Positions 44,815 through 55,891 of a DNA stretch of 64,000 nt are shown piece after piece. The translations under genes and the position numbers were made by a program. The notes below the pieces were generated by a model that was given only the letters and a program-made list of their open reading frames with translations, made no database searches and was not told the DNA's origin. How positions within the stretch are numbered: position 1 is the first letter of the stretch; every line of letters begins with the position of its first letter. Source of the DNA: Paraspadella gotoi (lineage: Eukaryota; Chaetognatha); assembly GCA_051294375.1 (NCBI GenBank), contig CM119267.1, positions 12,281,644-12,345,643 on the forward strand, read 5' to 3'.

Positions 44815-44985
44815 AATTAAAATTAGGTTAGAGATTAAGGTTAGAGGAGAAGGTTAGAGATTAAGGTTAGAGTGAATAACTAAGACAGGGTTATAGATTA
44901 GGGATTAGGAAATAGGGTTTAGGGATTTGGTTATGGGATTGGTATCAGATTAGGTATAACTATTAGGTTAAAAATTATGGTCAGG
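44815..44985 (-). repeat. Degenerate TTAGG-like stretch (mirror)
   Basis: Units such as GATTAGGGATTAGG, GGTTTAGGG and GGTTAGAGATTAA. Same irregular telomere-like pattern as 36,001-36,150, on the opposite strand. Confidence 0.45.
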
Positions 44986-45096
44986 AACAAAATTTGTGCG
45001 CTTTTGTAAAAGAGAGCCAAAAAGATTCGCGGATTTTTTCTCTCAATGAATGAAAAAAAAATTATTGAGGCCATAAAATGAGAGAGAGAGAAGAGA

Positions 45097-45169
<73 letters not shown>

Positions 45170-45235
45170 TCAAAAAGCCCGGAGTCAAAAACCCGACGAA
45201 AATGGCTGCTCTGGGGCGTGGCTACTTCCTTCTCG

Positions 45236-45692
45236 TTTTTAGTCAGATCTGCTTATCAGCAGATCCCGACTTTATAATTCACTTTGTCAATCCGTCGGTC
45301 CGCCCCCTCAATCTAGTCGGGCATTCACATATATCATGTCAGAACATCGAATTATGATAAATTATGCAAAAAAATGATGTCCGTCCGTCAGTCCGTCCGT
45401 CCGTCCGTCCCACCTTAGAAAAAAAAATCTAATTACTCGTAATTGGATGGATGGATTAGAATGAAATTTTGTGTGTGGGTAGGGGAGTGTGCGTCTTATA
45501 ATAATAAAATCGTTGTTTAAACAATTTTTACATAGCTAGAATTAAATTGGGGTAAAACCTCTAAAGTACATAAGTACAAGATAAAACGTCTTCTATCATT
45601 TAAACACAACGAAACGAAAGTAAATAACGATGTCTAAGATCAAAAATAAAAAAAAATGATTGTGGGAAGATCCGACATTGTTTGCTCAAACT
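45236..45692 (-). mobile_element. Hairpin-ended element R1, uninterrupted copy
   Basis: About 457 bp, the cleanest R1. Inverted ends: TTTTTAGTCAGATCTGCTTA with hairpin partner AGCAGATCCCGAC at the left edge, and GATCCGACATTGTTTGCTC at the right. It lacks both the 310-bp unit and any minisatellite, so it approximates the minimal element. Confidence 0.6.
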
Positions 45693-45817
45693 TATTTTTA
45701 TCCGTTTCTTTTTTTTCTTTATTTCGGGTGTTTTTTCGAATCTACTTGGAAAAATAATTATGAAAATTTGTGGCTACTTGGATTATATGTCCTGAGTGGA
45801 ATGCAAAAAAGAAAGAG

Positions 45818-45859
<42 letters not shown>

Positions 45860-46059
45860 CGCCATGTTATAACAAGAAAGAAAGCAAGAAAACGATAGAA
45901 GCAAACAAAAAAAGATGAATGACGAAATAGGAGAACAAGAAAAATAAGTGGCGACTTGCGACCGGGTTGCTAAGGAATTTCCAACAAACGAGGAGAAAGT
46001 AAAAACAACAATGGTTGCAATTTTTGGGGTAACGACAATGGTAACGAGAAGAAAGACGA

Positions 46060-46080
46060 GATAGAGAGAGAGGGAGAGAT

Positions 46081-46139
<59 letters not shown>

Positions 46140-46140
46140 A
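46060..46140 (+). repeat. (GA)n microsatellite
   Basis: GA tract with GAT interruptions, mirror of the CT tract at 34,600-34,665. This is also where the match to the noisy copy beginning at 53,656 starts. Confidence 0.95.
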
Positions 46141-46518
46141 ATGATGAGAAAATGGCAATGTAGAGCGGGATCAAGAGATAACGAGAACGAAAGGAAAAGA
46201 GAAAGGAAAAGGAATAAAGGAAATAAAGGAATAAAGGGGATCAGGGGAAAAGGAAATAAATGGGAAAACAAAAGAAAATGGGAGAGAACCGCGGCGTAGG
46301 ACCGAGGGAAGGTTGGAAAAGGTAGGGAAAGGTCGGGAGGAATCCGAATTGGGCCGGAGGGAGGGGGAACGAGGCGAAGGATGGAGGAAGAGGAGATTCG
46401 ACAGATGATTGAACGATCGTTGAATTAAAGGTTGGATTTACTGTTCTTGCGCAAGCGCATTTCGGGACTTTTCATGAATTTCATGAATCAAGGGTTAAAT
46501 TCTTGTAGAGTTAATGCT

Positions 46519-46820
46519 GATGCTAGTGCGGAGTACAATAAGTATTCCCCGATCTAATACTTAAGGGAGTGGTCTTTTCATACAATTGAAACATTCTTTG
46601 AAATATTTTCCACTTCATTGATAGGGAAGCCAGGTACTCTGGGAGTGAATAAACGAGACTGTGAGAGAGTCTTGATTGAAAGCTTGCAGGGACCTGCTAT
46701 GTCATTATCTTGTAAGAGTGATGGAGGCCTTAAACCACCAAAGCCTGTCCAAAGTCAGGGGCAAGATAGCTTATTTATTAAATGAATGGATAATTTTTAT
46801 ATTGGTTGTACCAATTTCAT
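46519..46820 (-). repeat. 310-bp unit, single copy
   Basis: Reads GATGCTAGTGCGGAGTAC to GGTTGTACCAATTTCATAG. The mirror locus has two units and the noisy duplicate three. Confidence 0.75.
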
Positions 46821-47326
46821 AGAACTAAATAGAATTAAATGAATTCTTTAACCTCGCTTTATTATTTGTAGTTTCCAGTAATTGATTTCCTTTTTTTTAT
46901 CTCCTTTATTTTCGCCGAAGAAAAAAATATAAAGTAATAAGTTATAAGTTGAGAAAGAGTTTGAATTAGTTGAACAACGATTTATTTTGAAATAGTGAAC
47001 ATGTTTCGACTTTAGTTCAGAGCTCAATTTTGAGCTCTTTCTTTATCTTAATTTTTCACTTACTCTATTCTTAGCTATCCCTCACAACTTATATAAATTT
47101 CCTTTTCCATTTCATTATCTTTAAATTAATTAATTATTGTTACTAATTTATTTATTTTATTTGTTAAGTTTGCCTATATTTCCTTGTTGTACATTGACTG
47201 AATGTATAAATTTGATATAACTCTCTCTCACACCAATTTTCTTTTCAATATCTGTCTCTCTCTCTCTCTTGTCTAAACTTACCCTGTCCTCAACTTTAAC
47301 CACTGTCAAAATCTTTGTTGGTAACC

Positions 47327-47365
<39 letters not shown>

Positions 47366-47406
47366 ACACACATTTCCTGTAATTTGAAATTGCTTTTTGA
47401 TTCACA

Positions 47407-47448
47407 AGTGCTGATGAAGACTTGAACTAAAGTCGAAACATGTTCACT
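47407..47448 (+). ncRNA. Hammerhead ribozyme-like motif, subfamily C
   Basis: AGTG, CTGATGA, extra A, GACTT, loop GAACTA, AAGTC, GAAA, CATG, GTT triplet, CACT. Stem I AGTG/CACT is a perfect 4 bp and stem II a perfect 5 bp. Both differ in sequence from subfamilies A and B yet still pair, while the core is unchanged. GTT satisfies the NUH rule for cleavage. This is the best-formed copy. Confidence 0.6.
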
Positions 47449-48613
47449 AAGGCGTAATGAAAGTTGCAGATCAAAATTCGAATAGTAGTTCATGAACAGT
47501 TTTGTACTAATGTACAATGATATATAATTTTGTTAAAAAATTTCTCAATTTTCGTATACGCCCATATTTATACTAGAGCCAAACTTTGTCAATGGGGTGG
47601 GCCAGAAGTTTGATTTGGGAACCTTCCCAAATGAAACTTCATACATTTCTGAGAAAACTTTCAATGGACCAAAATTTTCTAAAATGGCTAGAAGCACTAG
47701 TCATTAATTTTTGAATATTTATTTATAGATAGAAAATGAAAAAAAAATTTTTGGAATTTTATATTTTTAAAAGCAAATTCAGATATCTTAAAAAAGTTGT
47801 TTACACAAAGTATAATTCTTTTTTTAATATTTTGATGATAAGTAGGTTAAAATTGGAAAAAACCTGACAAAATCATCCTCATCATTATCATCTAATGATT
47901 TTAAAAGTTTTTGCTCATTTTCAGTAATAAAACATCAAAATTTTAAAAAGTTGTAATTACATTTTTTGTTTAATTTTTTGAGCTCTATCAGAATCAATTA
48001 AAAAAACTGAAAATATACAAAATTTTTTTAAATATTATTTAGCAAAATAATAATTTTAATTAGCGAACTACTCATGGTTCGGAAAATTTTTGTAAAAAAA
48101 TATTTTAACACAATAACTAATACCAATAATGGATTCGTTTAATACTGTTCCCATTAAAATTTGAATTTGTTCGGCTACCGCTATTTATACATAGTACTTA
48201 CCATAAAAATGTCAAAATTTTAAAATAGTTTTTTTTTAGTTTTGAAAGGAGATTCGAATTCCTCATAAAAAGTTTATAAAGAAAATACAAGCCTTAATAA
48301 AAAATTATTTCATTAAGTTAGCTAAAAATTTAAAATACTATAACAGTTTTTTAGGATTTTGACCTACTTAATGAAATAATTTTCTAAAAATAGTTAAATT
48401 TCTTTTTATCAACTTTTCGTGAGGAATTCGAATCTGCTTTCCAAAATAAGAAAAATCTATTTTAAAATTTTAACATTTTCTATGATAAGTACTAAGCATA
48501 AATATTGACGTATGCGAAAATTTTTTTATATATCAATGTTCACAGGTACAAGCCTGTTCATGATCTACTATTCGAATTTTGATTCTACTTGATTTTAATA
48601 TTTTGCTACGCTT
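47449..48613 (+). mobile_element. MITE M2-like element nested in fold-back C
   Basis: About 1.16 kb. Left end AAGGCGTAATGAAAGTTGC, right end inverted CTACGCTT. Further in, ATCAAAATTCGAATAGTAG and its inverse pair across the element. CACTA at the left and CACTG at the right (48,614-48,618) are consistent with a 4-6-bp target duplication. The uninterrupted site is predicted by the left arm of the host element. Interior AT-rich and non-coding. Confidence 0.6.
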
Positions 48614-48881
48614 CACTGTTTCGAAATAAATCGTTATTGAATTAATTCAAACTCTTTCTCAATACATAACACAACGAAACAAAGGATTTCACACAAAGTT
48701 ATAAGTTATAATATTTTATATTATTATATTATAAACATTCAAATTTACTGAGAAGGCGATTCGATCTCTAAACGTTCTCCGAAAAAATCTGACAAAAAAA
48801 AAAGAGGTTAATCTTTGTCCGGGTCAAAGAAAGGATCGGGTCAAAGGATCCCGGTCGCCAAATCTCGACCAAAGAGGGTCA

Positions 48882-48883
<2 letters not shown>

Positions 48884-48919
<36 letters not shown>

Positions 48920-48948
48920 CTCTCTCTCGCTTTCTCTCTCTCTTTCTC

Positions 48949-48996
<48 letters not shown>
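48884..48996 (+). repeat. (CT)n microsatellite
   Basis: 113 bp of CT with TTTC and CG interruptions. Matches 57,372-57,556 in the noisy duplicate, which is longer and more interrupted. Confidence 0.95.
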
Positions 48997-48997
<1 letters not shown>

Positions 48998-49756
48998 CGA
49001 ATATGAGCCGAGGTTCATTTGACCGGAAGGGAAAAGAGAAATACGATCGGGGTTAATGCAAGATAACCGGAATGGAGAAGACAACAAAGACTAAAGAAAG
49101 TCGTTTTCTTCCTGAAACGACGAAACCGAGAGAGAGAGAGAAAAATTCAGAGAAGGCGAGAGAGTCAAAACATCCAACCCATAGAAGGACGTCTTCCTTG
49201 AGCCCGGATTCGTTTCAAAACTGAGGCAGACAGACGTTAGGAAACACCAGAGTCGCTTTTTCCCGTCGAAACGTAAAAAAAAATCCCGAAGCTACATACA
49301 TGTCGTAAAGAAAGTCACTAAGCTTGTCGCCATTTTTGTTTGTGAAGAGTCACCCGTCCCTTCTCAACTGACCCTCGCTTAGTTAATCTAACGTCGAGCA
49401 CTTCCATGATTTAAAGATTAATAATTATTTCGCTAGGTCACTCAGTCTGACCGTTTGACAGGAAGAAACAATGAGGAATGAATTTTTAAAATGATTAATA
49501 GCAATATTTTTTTTCAAAAAGACAATTAATCGTATAACGAGGAAAAGAACGGGGAGGCAGAAAGAAGCGGAGAAGGACGGACGAAAACGACGACTCGAGC
49601 GACGACGACTGGAAAGAGCCACGACCGTCTTTAACAGTCGCAGTAAGCCAACCATAACGCAAGATTTAAACGACGCACCACAGTCGCACCATGGCAACGC
49701 GCATTTTTGTTAAGCCTGTACCCGATGGAAAATACGAGAGGGAGTGGGACAGAGAG

Positions 49757-49888
49757 AGACGAGAGAAGAGAGAGAGGGAGAGGAGAGAGAGAGAGACTTG
49801 TCGTTTCAGGTTGAAACGCCACAGGGATTCGATGCTGGACGTGCCAGACTTTGGACAGCGTCAAAATCCTGCAAGGAAGAGAGAGAAG

Positions 49889-49955
<67 letters not shown>

Positions 49956-49960
49956 AAAGG
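49757..49960 (+). repeat. GA microsatellites in P3 left arm
   Basis: Two GA tracts (about 49,757-49,797 and 49,880-49,955) around a unique spacer containing GATTCGATGCTGGACGTG. Mirror at 60,243-60,446. Confidence 0.95.
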
Positions 49961-50040
49961 AGTACCGCGGGGTCTTAAGTCACAGTCTCTCGCAGTGATC
50001 TTGAGAGTCGAAGAATAGACTCCAACTCCTACTCGAATTT

Positions 50041-50421
50041 TAAGTCCGAATTTGCTTATCAGCAGATCCGACTCTATACATTCACTTTGTCGTCTGTCGT
50101 CCACCCCCTAAATCCTTGTCGGATCAGAACATCGAATTATGATAAATTATGCCAAAAAAAAATATGCCCCGTCCCGGCCCGTTTCCGTCCGTCCGTCCAC
50201 GCTTAGCATTAAACTGCAATTACCCGGTGATACCCAAACTTCATCGTAATTTATAATAATTTTATTATTAAAAAAAAAAACGTAAGTCCAGCCAAAACTC
50301 TAAAAAGCGTATATTTTTCATATAAAAAATGCGTGACGCGACGCGACGACGTTCACAAAAGAAGCTCACACCGAATCAATATCGAGCACCTGAAACCGGC
50401 CTTCGCCGGCAGGCTCGATAA
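50041..50421 (-). mobile_element. R1-type sequence with GTGACG module and strong hairpin
   Basis: Left edge GTCCGAATTTGCTTATC...AGCAGATCC (R1 end, minus strand), then CGTCCGTCC tetranucleotides, the GTGACG...CGTCAC module (inverted), and the GAAACCGGCCTTCGCCGGC hairpin at 50,380-50,420. Mirror at 59,785-60,150. Confidence 0.5.
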
Positions 50422-50760
50422 AAAGGGTCAAACTACCAGCTATATCTCTTGAGCATAAAAATGGTATGAGGGTGAAAAACATGACTGAATCGAAAAAAAA
50501 GTAAATAAGTAAAAGGTAATAAAATTAAAACCAGCAATGTTAAAATTAGCTAAGAACTCATTATTTTTTTTCATTTAATAACTAAAACAAACTACCAAAC
50601 TAAGTAACTTAATTAAGTTCTTTTCAAATGAAATTGTGACGACTCTTATACTAAACTCAGTTATTTTATACCAAGCTCCATAACAGTATATAAATTAATA
50701 AAATATCAATGCAGAACTCTAAAATATGTTTTTGTATTGACTATGGATGAAATTAAAATA

Positions 50761-50815
50761 TTAACCCTTGTGGCAACGGACGGAATCGAACTTGCTCGCG
50801 GCATGCGTCTCTCAC
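50761..50815 (-). other. tRNA-like fragment
   Basis: Minus strand contains GAGCAAGTTCGATTCCGTCC, a B-box match, about 25 bp after GTGATGTGAGAGACGC, which loosely resembles a D-arm. Too short and unpaired for a tRNA gene; a relic of a tRNA-derived SINE is likelier. In the mirror copy (59,395-59,450) the B-box has lost bases. Confidence 0.3.
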
Positions 50816-51362
50816 ATCACTACTTATTAAATAATGTATTAATTGCAGAATAAGTAAATGGTTTTTTTTATAAAAACAACTGGCATTAACATTTCCAGTT
50901 ATAAAAAAAAGAAAAATCCATGTTTATCACGCCACCTTCCGGTTCGTGGTCTAACGCAAAAATCTGATTGACGACACCTTGGTAATCGTTGTAAAGCACT
51001 TAAAATTATACTAAAAACTGAAAACAGTATTTGTACAAATTTTTGACTTAAGGTTTAAAAAAAAAACATTGTAAACGGATATAGAATTTCCTATGGAATC
51101 GTGGAAGTGGCAAATAAGTTTACAATGGAAAAATTTTACCGTTTTAAAAGTATTACTAAAATACTATTAGGACGTAGATTTAAAATTATCGATAAATTAG
51201 ATTGTAGCTAGTCTTTTCTCATTCACCGCCGTTCCTCCCCCATACTTCCTCGTCTTTCGTATTTCCATATTCTCCTTGATAAAAAGTGAACGAATTTTTT
51301 TTTAAATTTTCATTTTTTCGGTCGAAATAATAAAAAAATCTGTGATTGAATAACGAAGATTA

Positions 51363-51368
51363 ATGAAT

Positions 51369-51403
<35 letters not shown>

Positions 51404-51551
51404 TTTTGACGGAGCCAACAATCATTCAGTCAGCCCCGAGGCTTGGGAAGGAAGAATCGTAAAACGAAAAGGGGGATGGTGGGACACGCTGGTGGTTGCG
51501 AAGGTGTTTTATGAGATTGACGAGTTTGAAAAAGTCGTCAACCGGAAATGA
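51363..51551 (+). CDS. Weak short-ORF candidate (poly-Ser start)
   Basis: 62 codons. A (TCG)n tract encodes an 11-Ser run, followed by mixed composition including SPEAWEGRIVKRKGGWWDTL. The other two copies (53,107-53,290 and 58,650-58,860, minus strand) agree with each other on a one-base difference after this motif that brings a stop, so the last 20 codons here may come from a sequencing error or a real frameshift. Not a family I recognise. Confidence 0.18.
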
Positions 51552-51751
51552 TTTAATATAATTTTTTATCCTGTAATATAAATTTTAGGTACAAAGAGAA
51601 TGAAATAAAATTCATTTGATCACAGAGTGTTTTTGGTCTCTTCAGTAATCTTTTTCACGGCAGCACCGCCGCCCTCCTTGCGGCGCGAGAGTTTCGGGGC
51701 CTCATTTGACATGCGTAATATTCGAAGAGCAAACTGGGATTAACGACTTAA

Positions 51752-51753
51752 TG

Positions 51754-51835
<82 letters not shown>

Positions 51836-51900
51836 AAGGAGGAGAGAGAGAAGAGAGAGGAAGGAAGGAAGGAAGAAGGAAGGAAAGGATTAAGAATAAG
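51752..51900 (+). repeat. (GA)n then (GGAA)n microsatellites
   Basis: GA tract followed by AAGGAAGG units. Mirrored at 52,800-52,904 and 58,310-58,445. Confidence 0.95.
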
Positions 51901-52179
51901 ACGCTTTCCATGTTTTTTGTTTTTTTAACAAGAAATTTCTCAACCTGGAGAGTAGTTCATAATCCTCACCTTCCTCACCTCTCGTCTCTCCGATTTCCTT
52001 TCCTCCCCAACTTCCATGACTTCACTCAACGCTGCCTTCCTTTTTTTTCCTTCTTTTTTCTAATTTCTCTTCATTTTTATTCTCCGATTTTTTTTTTCTC
52101 TTTCCCTTTTTTCTCTCCGTCACGATATGAGTCAATGGATGTGGATTTTTCATTCTTTCGAGGAAAAAGAGACGCCGCC

Positions 52180-52213
<34 letters not shown>

Positions 52214-52312
52214 GACAAATCCTGGCAGTTCTGTATGAGGGCGTCTTCTCTGGTCGTGATACTTGACCCGGGCTCGAATGGCTCACACTCTCCCTCTTCT
52301 CCTCTCTCTCTC

Positions 52313-52373
<61 letters not shown>

Positions 52374-52398
52374 NNNNNNNNNNNNNNNNNNNNNNNNN
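52374..52398. other. 25-N gap between inverted copies
   Basis: The left side ends in (CT)n; the right side begins GCCATTCGGACC, which is the inverse of sequence about 100 bp before the gap. This is the geometry of a fold-back join. Confidence 0.9.
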
Positions 52399-52470
52399 AG
52401 CCATTCGGACCGGGTCAAAGTATCACGACCAGAGAAAGACGCCCTCATACAGAACTGCCAGGGATTTGTC

Positions 52471-52501
<31 letters not shown>

Positions 52502-52821
52502 CGGCGGCGTCTCTTTTCTCCTCGAAAGAATGAAAAATCCACATCCATTGACTCATATCGTCGACGGAGAGAAAAAAGGGAAAGAGAAAAAAAATCGGGA
52601 GAATAAAAATGAAGAGAAATTAGAGAAAAGAAGGAAAAAAAGGAGGCAGCGTTGAGTGAAGTCAATGGAATTGGGGAGGAAAGGAAATCGGAGAGACGAG
52701 AGGTGAGGAAGGTGAGGATTATGAACTCACTCTCCAGGTTGAGAAATTTCTTGTTAAAAAAAACAAAAAACATGGAAAGCGTCTTATTCTTAATCCCTTT
52801 CCTTCCTTCCTTCCTTCCTCT

Positions 52822-52901
<80 letters not shown>

Positions 52902-53252
52902 CATTAAGTCGTTAATCCCAGTTTGCTCTTCGAATATTACGCATGTCAAATGAGGCCCCGAAACTCTCGCGCCCGCAAGGAGGGCGGCGGTGCGTGCCGT
53001 GAAAAAGATTACTGAAGAGACCAAAAACACTCTGTGATCAAATGAATTTTATTTCATTCTCTTTGTACCTAAAATTTATATTACAGGAATAAAAATTATA
53101 TTAAATCATTTCCGGTTGACGACTTTTTCAACTCGTCAACTCATAAAACCACCTTCGCAACCACCAGCGTGTCCCACCATCCCCCTTTTCGTTTTACGAT
53201 TCTTCCTTCCCAAGCCTCGGGCTGACTGAATGAATTGTTGGCTCCGTCAAAA

Positions 53253-53287
<35 letters not shown>

Positions 53288-53630
53288 AACAGAAATTCAT
53301 TAATCTTCGTTATTCAATCAACAGATTTTTTTATTATTTGCGACCGAAAAATGAAATTTAAAAAAAAATTCGTTTAACTTTTCATCAAGGAGAATATGGA
53401 AATACGAAAGACGAGGAAGATGGGGGACGGAACGGCGGTGAATGAGAAAGACTAGTACAATCTTAATTTATCATAATTTTAAATCTACGTCCTAATAGTA
53501 TTAGTAATACTTTTAAAACTGGTAAAATTTTTCCATTTAAACTTATTTCCACTCCCACGATTCCATAGAAATTCTATATCCTTTACAATGTTTTTTTTTT
53601 AACCATTAAGTCAAAAATTGTTACAATACT
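52399..53630 (-). repeat. Inverted partial copy of P3 arm
   Basis: Reverse complement of 51,080-52,280. It ends at a second 25-N gap (53,631-53,655), so this contig-like segment is bounded by gaps on both sides. Confidence 0.85.
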
Positions 53631-54129
53631 NNNNNNNNNNNNNNNNNNNNNNNNNGAGAGATGAGGACGGAGAGAGAGGGAGGTGGAGAGGAGAGAAGAG
53701 AGTAGAGAAGGAATTGATTGAGGAAATGGCAATTGTAGGAGCGGGATCAAGAGTATAACGAGAATCGAAGGAAAGAGAAAGGGTAAAAGGAATAGAAGAA
53801 ATAAGGAGATAAGGGCAGGATCAGGGAAAGGAAATTAAATGGGAACAAAAGAAAATGGAAGGTATGAGAACCCGCGGGCGTGGGACCGGGGGAGGTTCGG
53901 AAAGGTAGGGAAGAAGGTCGAGCGAAGTGCCGAATTTGGGCCGGAGGAGGGGGGAACGAGGCCGAACAGGAGGCTGGATGGAGGCAAGAGGAGATTCTCG
54001 ACAGATTGTCGCGACGATGCGATGAATACAAGGTTTGGACTCTGTTACTGTTCTCTTGCGCAATGCGCTATTTCGGGACTTTTCATGAATCTATGAATCA
54101 AGGGTTAATTCTTGTAGAGTTTAATAGCT

Positions 54130-55204
54130 GATGCTAGTGCGGAGTACAAGTTAAGTATTCCGCGATCTCAATGCACTTAATGGAGGGTCTTTTCATACAA
54201 ACTTGACAACATTCTCTTGAAATATTTTTCGACTTCATATAGGTAAAGCCAGGTACTCTGGGAGTTGGAAATAGATGAAACGGCAGGGCGACGTGCTGAG
54301 AGAGTTGCGTAAGCTGATTGGTAAAAGCTTGCAGGGACCCTGCTAATGGTCCATTATGCTGTAAGAGTGCAGGCGGCAGGCCTGTCAATCACGCCACCAC
54401 AAGCCGTAGTCCAGAAGTCATGGGGCAAGATAGCCCAGTCTTATTTTAATCTAAATGAACGGAATAATTCTTACTATTGGTTCGCTTTCGCAACTGTACC
54501 AATTTGCATTCAAAATATCAGCTCCTTTGTTATTTTGATCGCTCGCTAGTGCCGGAGTACAATAATGTGTATTCCCCGTATCTAATCTTAAGGAGTCGGT
54601 CTTTTCATACATTGACAACAGTTTCTTGTGAAATATTTTCATTCATTGATAGGAAGCAGATACTCTGGACGGTGAAAACCGGACTGTCGAGTCCGATGAG
54701 TTTGATTTTTGAAAGCTTCGGCAATGAGGAGACTGCTATGTCAATTATCTTGTAAGAGTGATGGAGGCCTTAAACCACCAAAGCCTGTCCAAACGAGTCA
54801 GGGGCAGATACGCTTTTTATTAAAATGGAATGTGGTAATTTTTCTATTGGTATCGTGGTACCAATTTCATAAAATTTCAGCTCTTGCTATTTTGATTTGC
54901 TAGTGCGGAGTACAATAATATTCCCCGATCTAATACTTAAGGGAGTGGTCTTTCATTACAAATTGAAACATTCTTTGAAATATTCTCACTTCATTGATAG
55001 GGAAGCAGTGTACTCTGGGAGTGAATATAACGAGACTGGTGAGAGGAGTCTTGACTTTGGAAAGCTTCAGGTGAGCTGCTATAGTCTTATCTTGTAGAGT
55101 GATGGAGGGCCTTTAACCACCAAAGCCTGTCCAACGCAGTCAGGCAAGATAGCTTATATTAAATGAGGGTAATTTTTTATAGATTGGTGTGTACCAATTT
55201 GCAT
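54130..55204 (-). repeat. Three tandem 310-bp units
   Basis: Units begin at about 54,130, 54,545 and 54,899 with GCTAGTGC(C)GGAGTAC, and are joined through CCAATTTCATAAAATTTCAG then CTC...TATTTTGAT, the same junction as at 33,936. The first unit is distorted by insertions. Open frames crossing them are not preserved between units. Confidence 0.7.
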
Positions 55205-55845
55205 AGAATGCATAATATAGAATTAAATGGAATTCTTATAACCTACGCTGTTATTATTTGTAGTTTCCATGTAATTGAGTTTCTTTTTTTTATCTCCTTT
55301 ATTTTTTCGCCGAAGAAGAAAAAAATATAAAGTAATAAGTTATAAGTTTGAAGAAGAGTTTGAATTAGTTGAGTACAACGATTTTATTTTGAATAGTGAA
55401 CATGTTTCGGACTTTTAGTTCAGAGGCTCAATTTTGAGCTCTTTCTTTATCTTAATTTTTCACTTACTCGTAATTCTTAGCTACTCCTCAACAACTAATC
55501 ATAAATTTCCTTGTTCCATTTTCATTATCTTTAAATTAATTAATTATTGTTACTAATTATTTTATTTTATTTGTAAGTTTGCCTATATTTCCTTGTTGTA
55601 CATTGACTGAATGTATAAATCTTTGATATAACCTCTCTTCACACAATTTTCTTTTCAATATCTGGTCTTCTTTCTCTCTCCTTGGTCTAAACTTACCTCT
55701 GTCCTCAACTTTAACCAGCTGTCAAAATCGTTTGTGGTTAACCTTTTCGCTCTCTCTCCTCTCTCTCTCGTCTCTCTCTCTCATCCTCTCCCTCCCTCTT
55801 TTCTCACACACATTTCCTTTAATTTGAAATTGCTTTTTATTCACA

Positions 55846-55891
55846 AGTGCTGATGCCAATGACTTGAACTAAAGTCAGAAACATGTTCACT
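55846..55891 (+). ncRNA. Hammerhead-like motif, noisy subfamily C copy
   Basis: AGTGCTGATG then CCAATGACTTGAACTAAAGTC, AGAAAC, ATGTTCACT. Extra bases between core and stem II and before GAAAC are read-error-like. The intact version is at 47,407-47,448. Confidence 0.35.

Larger units (their letters stand above)
41834..46825 (-). repeat. Right arm of large palindrome P2
   Basis: Reverse complement of 33,955-41,546 without the 2.37-kb insertion and without one 310-bp unit. Internal gaps of 10 N (42,326-42,335) and 61 N (42,671-42,731) fall at a GTGG/CGT tract and at the CT microsatellite. Confidence 0.85.
46940..48660 (+). mobile_element. Ribozyme-bearing fold-back, subfamily C, split by M2
   Basis: Left arm GAGTTTGAATTAGTTGAACA then AACGATTTATTTTGAAATAG; the right arm is its inverse but is separated from the ribozyme motif by the M2 element at 47,449-48,613. 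Without M2 the element is about 555 bp with a CT-containing centre. The left arm keeps GAAACATGTTCACT but has lost CTGATGA (CTGAACTAAAGTC on the minus strand). Confidence 0.6.
49215..52373 (+). repeat. Left arm of palindrome P3
   Basis: Reverse complement of 57,890-60,935; its last 1.2 kb is also inverted at 52,399-53,630. It is bounded on the right by a CT tract and the 25-N gap at 52,374. Confidence 0.85.

Noticed and set aside
53747-54388. Frames of 80-94 codons in the noisy copy
   Set aside because: The clean counterpart at 46,100-46,600 does not share them, so they arise from indels.
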